15,330 nucleotides of DNA from Bacteroidales bacterium. Lineage in GTDB: Bacteria; Bacteroidota; Bacteroidia; Bacteroidales; FEN-979. The notes below the pieces were generated by a model, which was not told where the DNA came from, searched no databases, and worked only from the letters and a program-made list of their open reading frames with translations. A program made the translations under genes and the position numbers. Positions 7,330 through 13,596 of this stretch are shown piece after piece. The stretch spans positions 1 to 15,330 of the forward strand of contig JALNWE010000068.1 of the NCBI GenBank assembly GCA_023231065.1, read 5' to 3'. Within the stretch, counting starts at the first letter, position 1. Each line of letters starts with the position of its first letter.

Positions 7330-8667
7330 TCAGATCACACCCTGGTCCAACATTGCATTGGCGACCTTAATGAAACCAGCAATGTTAGCGCCTTTAACAT
7401 AGTTAACATAGCCGCTGGCATCTTTTCCATGTTTAATACAGGATTCGTGGATGCTTTTCATAATATGGTGTAAACGATCGTCAACTTCCTGAGCAGGCCA
7501 GTTGAGTTTCATTGAATTTTGTGTCATTTCCAGGCCGGAAGTTGCAACGCCTCCTGCATTAACGGCTTTACCTGGAGCAAACAGCAATTTATGTTCGATA
7601 AATGTTTCAACAGCTTCCGGAGTACAACCCATATTGGAAATTTCGGCTACAAGTTTAGTCCCATTTTTAATCAGGAGTTTTGCATCATCGCCATTCAATT
7701 CATTCTGGGTAGCGCAAGGCAGGGCTATATCACATTTAACTTCCCAAGGACGTTTGCCCTGGTGGAATTGAGCGCTCGGGAATTCGTATGAATAGGGTTT
7801 TACGATATCCTGGTTTGAGGCGCGAAGTTCAAGCATATATTCAATTTTATTACCCGAAATGCCATCAGGATCATAAATATAACCATCAGGACCAGAAATA
7901 GTAACCACTTTAGCGCCTAATTCCGCGGCTTTCAGCGCTGCGCCCCAGGCAACATTACCAAAGCCGGAAATAGCCACTGTTTTGCCTTTTAATTCCCCAC
8001 CCTGAGTTTTTAACATTTCCTGAACAAAATAAATTCCTCCAAACCCGGTAGCTTCCGGACGAATAAGGCTTCCGCCCCAGTTCAATCCTTTCCCGGTTAA
8101 AACGCCTACATGTTCGTGGGTGAGTTTTTTGTACATTCCATAAAGAAAACCAATTTCACGGCCACCTACACCGATATCACCTGCTGGGACATCAGTTTCC
8201 GGGCCTATAACTTTCCATAATTCGAGCATAAACGATTGGCAGAAACGCATTATTTCGGCATTGGATTTACCTTTTGGGTTGAAATCAGATCCACCTTTTG
8301 CCCCTCCCATCGGAAGGCTCGTAAGACTATTCTTGAAAATTTGTTCAAAACCTAAGAATTTTAAGATGCTCAGGTTAACACTGGGGTGAAAACGTAAACC
8401 ACCTTTGTAAGGCCCAATGGCCTGGTTGAATTGTACCCTGTAACCAATGTTCAAATTTACATTTCCACTGTCGTCTACCCAAGGAACTTTAAAGGTTAAA
8501 ATTCTGTCCGGCTCAACCAAACGTTCAATGATTTTTGCTGTTTCAAATTGAGGATTACTGTTATATACCTCCTCAATAGAATCCAAAACTTCTCGTACTG
8601 CTTGTAAATACTCAAGCTCGCCCGGATGTTTTTTTTCCAGGTCGTTCATGATTTTCTCTACGTTCAT
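7330..8667 (-). CDS. gdhA: NADP-type glutamate dehydrogenase
   Basis: 445 residues, the usual length for the hexameric 50-kDa enzyme. It interconverts 2-oxoglutarate plus ammonium and glutamate using NAD(P)H, and is a main route of ammonium assimilation in the cytoplasm. Visible motifs: substrate region YKGGLRFHPS (87-96), catalytic lysine Lys124 in PMGGAKGGSDF, catalytic Asp163 in PAGDIGVGGREIG, and the Rossmann turn GFGNVA (235-240). Residues 260-261 (PD) follow the second Rossmann strand; NADPH preference is inferred from overall similarity to the NADP group. One oddity is EISNMG where most relatives have EGANM. It is transcribed alone, with a good promoter at 8748-8779 and a strong terminator 31 nt past the stop. 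The start at 8667 gives the expected N-terminus. Confidence 0.97.
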   Translation of the reverse strand: MNVEKIMNDLEKKHPGELEYLQAVREVLDSIEEVYNSNPQFETAKIIERLVEPDRILTFKVPWVDDSGNVNLNIGYRVQFNQAIGPYKGGLRFHPSVNLSILKFLGFEQIFKNSLTSLPMGGAKGGSDFNPKGKSNAEIMRFCQSFMLELWKVIGPETDVPAGDIGVGGREIGFLYGMYKKLTHEHVGVLTGKGLNWGGSLIRPEATGFGGIYFVQEMLKTQGGELKGKTVAISGFGNVAWGAALKAAELGAKVVTISGPDGYIYDPDGISGNKIEYMLELRASNQDIVKPYSYEFPSAQFHQGKRPWEVKCDIALPCATQNELNGDDAKLLIKNGTKLVAEISNMGCTPEAVETFIEHKLLFAPGKAVNAGGVATSGLEMTQNSMKLNWPAQEVDDRLHHIMKSIHESCIKHGKDASGYVNYVKGANIAGFIKVANAMLDQGVI

Positions 8668-8747
8668 GTTAATTCAGTTTTAAGTGATTATAGACCAAAA
8701 AAAGTATTTATCGTTATAAAGCTAACATTGTGAAAAAAATAACAAGA

Positions 8748-8779
8748 CAAAATTACGTAGTTCCGGATGATTAACCAAA
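8748..8779 (-). promoter_or_regulatory. Bacteroidota-type promoter of gdhA
   Basis: On the minus strand TTTG (8779-8776), a 20-base spacer, then TAATTTTG (8755-8748), a full match to the Bacteroidota -33/-7 pattern TTTG...TAnnTTTG. It predicts a leader of roughly 75-80 nt before the gdhA start codon. Confidence 0.65.
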
Positions 8780-8842
8780 CAAAACCAAATAATTTTTTTT
8801 CTGATACTTAGGTGGAAAAATAAGCGGATGTAAAACATGGCA

Positions 8843-8884
8843 AATTTCCTGGTCTTTTGAAGACAGGGAATCCCTCACACCAGG
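8843..8884 (-). terminator. Possible hairpin terminator after the MORN lipoprotein gene
   Basis: Directly after the stop codon, CCTGGT (8884-8879) can pair with ACCAGG (8853-8848). Inside are two smaller inverted repeats, AGGGA-A-TCCCT and GTCTT-CAA-AAGAC. On the minus strand only AAATTT follows, so it is a weak terminator or an mRNA 3'-end stabiliser. I considered a tRNA-like fold and rejected it. Confidence 0.35.
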
Positions 8885-9529
8885 TTATTTTTGAATTTTT
8901 TCTATTAACCTTCCGCCCCGAAACCGGCAGATATAATCAACCGTCCCTTCTGGTTTGTAGTAAACCTCTTCTCCATCTTTCCTATTGTTTTGAAAGTGTG
9001 TTACCTTCTTTAGCTTACCATTGTCATAAAATGCTTTTTGTGTTCCGGTCCCGTTCTTGAACCGTCCTTCGCCAATAATGTTACCTCCCTCATCATAGTA
9101 AAACCAGATCCCGTCATAATTCCCCTTGTAATATTGCCCTTCAACCTTTGTTACGGCATTGGGATAATATTCAATATATCTTCCTGTTATTATTCCATTG
9201 GTATAATTGGAAATTGCAATGACTTTTCCGGTGATATCCCATGTTTTAACTGTCCCATGCAGTTTCCCATTTGCATAAGGTTGCACTTCACAGGGCATTC
9301 CGGAAGTATAAAAACGGGTCAGGACACCATCGAGTAAATTGTTATGATAAGTACATTCCATCTGGATTGTGCCGTCTTCATACCAGTATTTTGCGCTTCC
9401 CTCGTAACTTTTTCCGTGCAGGGTGATTTTTGATTTTTCATTTCCGTTGGGCCAATACTCTGTTTTGGTATGTGAACACCCGGAAAAAACAAATAATAAG
9501 CTTACAAACAGCAGGACGCTTGTTCTCAT
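8885..9529 (-). CDS. MORN-repeat lipoprotein (YwqK-like)
   Basis: 214 residues. A short hydrophobic signal peptide ends in the lipobox FSGC with Cys18, so the mature protein should be a lipoprotein facing the periplasm or outer membrane. The rest is a tandem array of MORN_2-type units of about 20-25 residues, visible as repeated G-x-Y/F-x-x-Y-x-x-x-G/N-x-x-K/I patterns such as YWYEDGTIQ, RYIEYYPNAVTKVEG, WFYYDEGGNIIGEG and KAFYDNGKLKKVTHF. Some databases name this family YwqK-type antitoxin; no toxin partner is present here and I do not infer that role. Its start overlaps the stop of the MarC-family gene by 4 nt (ATGA), so the two are translationally coupled. Function unknown, probably protein or surface interaction. 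Confidence 0.88.
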   Translation of the reverse strand: MRTSVLLFVSLLFVFSGCSHTKTEYWPNGNEKSKITLHGKSYEGSAKYWYEDGTIQMECTYHNNLLDGVLTRFYTSGMPCEVQPYANGKLHGTVKTWDITGKVIAISNYTNGIITGRYIEYYPNAVTKVEGQYYKGNYDGIWFYYDEGGNIIGEGRFKNGTGTQKAFYDNGKLKKVTHFQNNRKDGEEVYYKPEGTVDYICRFRGGRLIEKIQK

Positions 9530-10185
9530 GGTTGTGATTGATTGTAATAATCTATGGTCCCTTCTATTCCATTTATCATCATTTGTACGGCGATGACGGC
9601 AAGGATGAGCCCCATAATACGAGAAATGACTTTTAGCATGTTGGGACTGATTTTATCAGCAATGACACGGGAAGAGATAAATAGAATATACGTAATCAGG
9701 CACATGATCCCGAATATTACAATGACCATGATAACATTGGTCAGTGATTTATCAGCTCCTACAAAGTTCATGGCGGTTGACATGGTGCCTGGGCCTGCTA
9801 AAAGCGGAATGCCCAAGGGAGAAATGGCCATGTCGTGGGCCATCGTTTCCATTTGCCCTTTTTCATGTGAAGTTTGAGCGTGAATGGCGCTTTCTTTGGC
9901 ATTCAGCAAATTATATCCAATGACAAAAACAATAATGCCTCCGGCAATCTGGAAGGCAGGTAAGGTAATGCCAAACATTCTGAATATGATGTGGCCAAAT
10001 ATGCTAAAGAAGGCAATTATAACAAACGCGGCAAATGTCGCGCGTCGGGCAACCCGGTTCTGTGTTTTTTTATCAAAATCCCGGACCATACCAAGAAATA
10101 CAGGGATGTTGCCAATGGGATTCAACATAGCAAAGAATCCCATAAATACAGTGATCCCGTGCAGATATAAATCATAAAACTTCAT
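9526..10185 (-). CDS. MarC-family inner membrane protein
   Basis: 219 residues with about six membrane segments (near 6-28, 45-67, 74-94, 120-140, 148-172 and 185-207), the usual size and layout of the MarC/UPF0056 family. Characteristic stretches are FFAMLNPIGNIPVFL (17-31), FQIAGGIIVFVIGYNLL and PLGIPLLAGPGTMSTAM. The family has no firmly established biochemical role; an older link to multiple antibiotic resistance in E. coli was, as I recall, not upheld. The stop overlaps the MORN lipoprotein start by 4 nt. The 146-nt gap upstream contains the terminator of trmN6 but no clean promoter match. ATG at 10185 fits the family N-terminus. Confidence 0.92.
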   Translation of the reverse strand: MKFYDLYLHGITVFMGFFAMLNPIGNIPVFLGMVRDFDKKTQNRVARRATFAAFVIIAFFSIFGHIIFRMFGITLPAFQIAGGIIVFVIGYNLLNAKESAIHAQTSHEKGQMETMAHDMAISPLGIPLLAGPGTMSTAMNFVGADKSLTNVIMVIVIFGIMCLITYILFISSRVIADKISPNMLKVISRIMGLILAVIAVQMMINGIEGTIDYYNQSQP

Positions 10186-10251
10186 GCTCTGTTGGATTTT
10201 TATGTTTCTACATATATTACAATTTCAAGAAAAAATGATTGCATAAATTCC

Positions 10252-10271
10252 AAAAAGTGGGTTGTCCACTT
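10252..10271 (-). terminator. Intrinsic terminator after the rpsP-rimM-trmN6 operon
   Basis: On the minus strand AAGTGG-ACAAC-CCACTT forms a perfect 6-bp stem continuing into T residues (five in a row counting the stem end). It lies about 60 nt beyond the trmN6 stop and before the MarC-family gene, separating the two units. Confidence 0.55.
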
Positions 10272-10331
10272 CCTTTCGTTACTCTATTAATCATGTTTCG
10301 GTTGATATGGATAACCTGGCAAAAATAAGGA

Positions 10332-11033
10332 TTAAAAGGAATGAAAATCATGGGTCAAAGCTAAATATCCAAAAGTAAAATTTCCATTTTCATCGTGAAT
10401 GGTCAATGATGAATTTGTTGGCTCCCCGTTATTAGAAAGTCCGAATTGCAAAAGGATACGGAAAGGCAAACGGTTTGGTTTTGATGAAACTGACAAAGTT
10501 TGCTGGAGGAAAAGGTTTATTCCCAATGCCATTCGAATACTTTCCTGGGCTTGTTTTAAAGGCAGGATAAGCGCGAATTTCCCATTTTTTTTAAGTAAAG
10601 GTGGCGCCGATTTAAACAGCTCAATAAGGGTTAAGGTTTGGTCATGCCGGGTCCTGTTATTCCGCCCCATAGGGGATTTCAGATCGTTGGAAAAGAAGGG
10701 TGGGTTGGAAATGATATAATCGAATTGCTGGCAAGCGGTCTTACTGTATTGCTGGATAGAATTAGGAATAATTGTAATACGTTCTTTCCATGGGCTCTTC
10801 AGGAAATTTATCCTTGCTTCAGAGCAGGAAGGAAGATCTATTTCTACCGCATATATATGACCAGATGATTTTTGGGCCATCATCAATGCGATCACACCGC
10901 AACCGGTCCCAATATCCAGAATATCGGAAGTTGGTGAGGGAGTTGCCCAGGATCCCAGTAGCATTGCATCAGTTCCGATGCGCATGGTACTCCGGATATC
11001 ATCAACCTCAAATTGCTTAAACCTGAATGACAT
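10332..11033 (-). CDS. trmN6: tRNA1(Val) (adenine-37-N6)-methyltransferase
   Basis: 233 residues, typical length for TrmN6/YfiC. The enzyme uses SAM to methylate N6 of A37 in a valine tRNA in the E. coli homologue. Residues 4-25 (FKQFEVDDIRSTMRIGTDAM) match the family opening. Motif I for SAM binding is DILDIGTGCGVIAL (37-50), an acidic strand end VEID follows at 63-66, and the catalytic N6-adenine signature NPPFF is at 110-114. RHD at 129-131 is another family landmark. It is the last gene of the rpsP-rimM-trmN6 unit, starting 6 nt after rimM. Other small-molecule or protein N-methyltransferases share NPPF, but the N-terminus points to TrmN6. Confidence 0.9.
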   Translation of the reverse strand: MSFRFKQFEVDDIRSTMRIGTDAMLLGSWATPSPTSDILDIGTGCGVIALMMAQKSSGHIYAVEIDLPSCSEARINFLKSPWKERITIIPNSIQQYSKTACQQFDYIISNPPFFSNDLKSPMGRNNRTRHDQTLTLIELFKSAPPLLKKNGKFALILPLKQAQESIRMALGINLFLQQTLSVSSKPNRLPFRILLQFGLSNNGEPTNSSLTIHDENGNFTFGYLALTHDFHSF

Positions 11034-11039
11034 TGGTAA

Positions 11040-11564
11040 TCAGAGGTAAAGATCGATCAAACCTTCCGGTGTTTTTACTTCCAGGACTTTCTTTTTCCTG
11101 TCAACCCGGTGGATCATCTCACTGACTGCTGGGATGAGGATCTCCTTGTTTTTATAACATATCTGAAAAAGAGTTTGTTGGGGGTATTCAAGGATATCTT
11201 TGATAATTCCCACGTTCCCATATTTTTCATCAACAACGGTAAATCCGATGATTTCATGGAAATAAAATTGGTTCTTTTTCTGTGGCGGGAGTTTTTCCAT
11301 CGGCAGGAACATCTCCAATCCTGTGAATGCTTCCGCTTCTTCAGGGCTTTCTGTATCTTTAAAGTGAATGAAAGCTTTCCAGGGTGATTTCAGTTCGATG
11401 GTTTCAATAAACAACGGAATTCGTTCTCCATGTAAATCAATGAAAACGGATTCCAATTTTTCATAATTTTCCGGGTCATCAGCTTCAAAGACAGCCAAGA
11501 CATGACCTTTATTACCATGTGTTTTCAGGATTTTTCCCAGGTAATAAAAATCATCCTTACCCAT
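11040..11564 (-). CDS. rimM: 16S rRNA processing / ribosome maturation factor RimM
   Basis: 174 residues, standard length. RimM binds ribosomal protein S19 and helps mature the head of the 30S subunit in the cytoplasm. The N-terminal beta-barrel domain opens with YYLGKILKTHGNKGHV (7-22), the conserved G-x-I-x-x-x-H-G-x-x-G pattern. The C-terminal PRC-barrel starts near FYFHEIIGFTV (100-110) and holds the usual GxVxxI-like turn (GNVGIIKDI) and EILIPAV followed by the terminal GLIDLYL. It starts 20 nt after rpsP, the common rpsP-rimM pairing, which fits its role next to S16. Confidence 0.95.
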   Translation of the reverse strand: MGKDDFYYLGKILKTHGNKGHVLAVFEADDPENYEKLESVFIDLHGERIPLFIETIELKSPWKAFIHFKDTESPEEAEAFTGLEMFLPMEKLPPQKKNQFYFHEIIGFTVVDEKYGNVGIIKDILEYPQQTLFQICYKNKEILIPAVSEMIHRVDRKKKVLEVKTPEGLIDLYL

Positions 11565-11584
11565 TAGGATCTGGATTTTGTGAA

Positions 11585-12160
11585 CTATTCCTGTGCCGGA
11601 ATATCAGTCGTTGTTGGAGCTTCAGTGGTTGCCGGCGCCTCAGTGACCGGCGCTTCAGCTTGTGCGGCTTCAGCCGCCTGAGCTGCTTCATCAAGTCTGG
11701 CTTTTTCTAATTTCTTTGCAATGGCTTCCGCTTTGGCCTCATTAACTTTTTTCTCTTCTTCAAGGGCTTTTTTACGGGCGTCTTTCAGGCTAAGTTCCAA
11801 TTCTTTTTTCAGGCCAGAAAGTTTAAGTTGTTTTTCTTCTTTCCATGCATTGAACTTCATTTCAGCCTGTTCAGGTGTCATAGCCCCTTTCTGAACTCCT
11901 TTCAGCAGATGGTTTTTATACAAAACACCTTTAAACGAAAGAATGGCTTTAACGGTATCAGTGGGTTGAGCGCCTTTCTTCAGCCAGTCTAATGCTTTAT
12001 CGAAATCAAGCTCAATTTCGGCGGGGATAGCGATGGGGTTATAGATGCCAATTTGTTCTATGAACTTTCCGTCACGTGGTGCACGACCATCCGCAATAAC
12101 GATATGGTAAAAAGCTTGTCCTTTTTTACCTCTTCTCTGTAATCTGATTTTAGTTGGCAT
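11585..12160 (-). CDS. rpsP: 30S ribosomal protein S16 with long C-terminal extension
   Basis: 191 residues. Residues 1-82 are a complete S16 (MPTKIRLQRRGKKGQAFYHI, ADGRAPRDGKFIEQIGIYNP, TDTVKAILSFKG), a small-subunit protein bound to the 5' domain of 16S rRNA. Typical S16 proteins have 80-90 residues; here about 110 more follow. Residues about 95-155 are rich in Lys and Glu and likely helical or coiled-coil. The last 35 are Ala/Glu/Pro/Thr-rich and probably disordered. Extended S16 is known in Bacteroidota, so this is lineage-typical rather than a fusion error. First gene of rpsP-rimM-trmN6. The 5' region (12161-12342) has no perfect promoter match; GACATTTG near 12217 is a partial -7 box. 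Confidence 0.96.
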   Translation of the reverse strand: MPTKIRLQRRGKKGQAFYHIVIADGRAPRDGKFIEQIGIYNPIAIPAEIELDFDKALDWLKKGAQPTDTVKAILSFKGVLYKNHLLKGVQKGAMTPEQAEMKFNAWKEEKQLKLSGLKKELELSLKDARKKALEEEKKVNEAKAEAIAKKLEKARLDEAAQAAEAAQAEAPVTEAPATTEAPTTTDIPAQE

Positions 12161-12192
12161 TGGTTAATTGATTGATTTGATGAAATGTTGAA

Positions 12193-12327
12193 TTAATTAT
12201 TTTTAAGAAGTGCAAATGTCGGGATTATTTTTGAATTGTCCAACACCCGTGCCAGGAAATCCTTTAAAATATCCTCTTCCTGTGGCGGTTTCAGGGAATT
12301 GTTAAATGATAAGGAATGCGTTGGCCC
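12193..12327 (-). other. Short protein-like open frame, possible gene remnant
   Basis: Between rubrerythrin and rpsP one minus-strand frame is open for 44 codons from an in-frame TAA (12330-12328) to TAA (12195-12193). Its translation is strikingly protein-like: PPQEEDILKDFLARVLDN followed by SKIIPTFALLKNN. There is no ATG, GTG or TTG at a sensible place; a CTG at 12294 would give 33 residues. It may be the 3' remnant of a decayed gene, a small gene with an unusual start, or chance. I do not recognise the sequence. Confidence 0.3.
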
Positions 12328-12342
12328 TTAGTATCCGCAATA

Positions 12343-12963
12343 TTATTTTCCGAATTTGATATACTGGGAGCTGCTTGTCCCACAAAAAGAGCAGGTAGCC
12401 TCAGGTTTAGCAACATCGAAAGTATTTCCGCATTTCGGGCAGACCCAATACACGGATGGGAGTTCAGTGGTTTTTTTTGATTTAATTGCGGTAATGGCAT
12501 TTTGATACATGATCTGGTGTTTTTTTTCGGTTTCCATGGCCCACCGGAATGATTTGGTCGCGGCTGTTGCATTTTCGGTTTTGGCAGTCGTAATAAATCC
12601 CGGATACATAGTGGTCATCTCGTATGTTTCTCCCGAAATGGCATCAGTAAGGTTTTCAAGGGTTGTTTTTACTGTAAATTCAGGTTTTATAATATCGGTT
12701 TTCTGGCCCATACTTTCCATCACTTTTTTGTGATTGGCAGCGTGAATGGATTCAGCGCGTGAAGTGGCTTCGAACAGGGTAGCAATTTGTAAGAAACCTT
12801 CTTTTCTTGCCTGTTCCGCAAAGGCAGCGTATTTGGCCGAGGCAGTCGATTCACCTTTAAATGCGGCCTTCAGGTTATCCGTGGTTTTTCTTACCTGTCC
12901 GGTAGTAACCTGGCTCCAGCCGAGAAGGGTAAGGAGCAATAAGGGAATTAAAATTTGTTTCAT
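12343..12963 (-). CDS. Exported rubrerythrin-family protein
   Basis: 206 residues. Residues 1-22 are a Sec-type signal peptide (basic start, ILIPLLLLTLLGW core, likely cleavage after TTG or TTGQ), so the protein should act in the periplasm. The ferritin-like four-helix domain shows the diiron ligands of rubrerythrin: Glu38, Glu71-x-x-His74, Glu112-x-x-Glu115 and Glu146-x-x-His149. The C-terminal rubredoxin-like domain has Cys175-x2-Cys178 and Cys191-x2-Cys194 for one iron. Known rubrerythrins reduce hydrogen peroxide using electrons passed through the rubredoxin site, protecting anaerobes from oxidative stress. Most are cytosolic, so the signal peptide is notable. It starts 44 nt after the DUF2231 gene and is probably co-transcribed with it. 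No convincing terminator follows. Confidence 0.92.
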   Translation of the reverse strand: MKQILIPLLLLTLLGWSQVTTGQVRKTTDNLKAAFKGESTASAKYAAFAEQARKEGFLQIATLFEATSRAESIHAANHKKVMESMGQKTDIIKPEFTVKTTLENLTDAISGETYEMTTMYPGFITTAKTENATAATKSFRWAMETEKKHQIMYQNAITAIKSKKTTELPSVYWVCPKCGNTFDVAKPEATCSFCGTSSSQYIKFGK

Positions 12964-13007
12964 AGGTTACGTTTTATTTTTAAAGTTTCTGAAAACACAA
13001 TGATTTG

Positions 13008-13436
13008 CTACAATCCTATCATATATTCGATCACCAAGGATCCTCCCAGGAATCCCGTGATGGAAACAAAAACGAAAGCCATAAAGAATAAAGCAATGGA
13101 CACATATTTCAGATTTGTATTTTGTTTATTCTGATAGTTGATGAGGATCCTGAATAGGGTTGCAAGAATAATGGTGATCAGGGTGAGGGTTGCATAGAAT
13201 TCATGCTTTTCACGCATGAGGCCTGCTTCACCTTCCATGGGACTGGTAAAGAAATAACCTGTTCCGAAAGCAAAAATGGCGGTAATCATACCGATAATCT
13301 CGAGCCAATACCCCATTTTTGACAAGCACTGCTCCTTTCTAAAAAAGAGTGAAACTAAGTCTGTCAGAAAACCTATGGTCAGGATGGCAACCGGAAAATG
13401 TACCATCATGGGATGAAAATGGCTGGGATTGAACAT
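13008..13436 (-). CDS. DUF2231-family membrane protein
   Basis: 142 residues with four predicted membrane segments (about 11-31, 43-63, 80-100 and 110-130). The opening HFHPMMVHFPVAIL (7-20) and closing GFLGGSLVIEY are the hallmarks of DUF2231 proteins: histidines near the membrane in HPxxVHFP and a glycine-rich last segment. The conserved histidines (His7, His9, His14) suggest metal or heme contact, but the family role is not established. It is placed directly before an exported rubrerythrin (44-nt gap), which hints at a redox or oxidative-stress role. Later methionines (10 and 11) would cut the HP motif, so ATG 13436 is preferred. A clear promoter lies immediately upstream. Confidence 0.85.
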   Translation of the reverse strand: MFNPSHFHPMMVHFPVAILTIGFLTDLVSLFFRKEQCLSKMGYWLEIIGMITAIFAFGTGYFFTSPMEGEAGLMREKHEFYATLTLITIILATLFRILINYQNKQNTNLKYVSIALFFMAFVFVSITGFLGGSLVIEYMIGL

Positions 13437-13446
13437 CTTTTTTTTA

Positions 13447-13477
13447 CAAATATACTTAAAAGTAAACTTTTTGCAAA
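13447..13477 (-). promoter_or_regulatory. Bacteroidota-type promoter of the DUF2231-rubrerythrin unit
   Basis: On the minus strand TTTG (13477-13474), a 19-base spacer, then TATATTTG (13454-13447), a full match to TTTG-N19-TAnnTTTG. The box ends only 10 nt before the ATG at 13436, so the transcript should have a 5' leader of a few bases or none. Confidence 0.7.
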
Positions 13478-13596
13478 GATATCAACAGATGACCTGTGAA
13501 AGATCATCTTAAGATTTTTATTAACAAAGGAAATATGAAGGTTAAATTCCGGTAATTTTACAAATTGATTCCCGATGAAGTATTTTTCCTCATAAC

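Noticed and set aside
7502..7791. Two overlapping plus-strand open frames antisense to gdhA
   Set aside because: Shadows caused by gdhA codon usage; no domain or start context.
8848..8884. Cloverleaf-like arrangement of an outer stem with two inner hairpins, considered as a tRNA or small RNA
   Set aside because: Far too short for a tRNA, no anticodon or T-arm signature; better read as a 3'-end hairpin of the MORN gene.
12291..12572. 93-residue minus-strand open frame overlapping the rubrerythrin 3' end
   Set aside because: Low-complexity shadow in another frame of the rubrerythrin gene, which has intact iron-ligand motifs.
13488..13515. GATGA-N11-TCATC repeat and ATCTTAAGAT palindrome between dnaE and the DUF2231 gene
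   Set aside because: Short, imperfect or common in A/T-rich DNA; not enough to call an operator.
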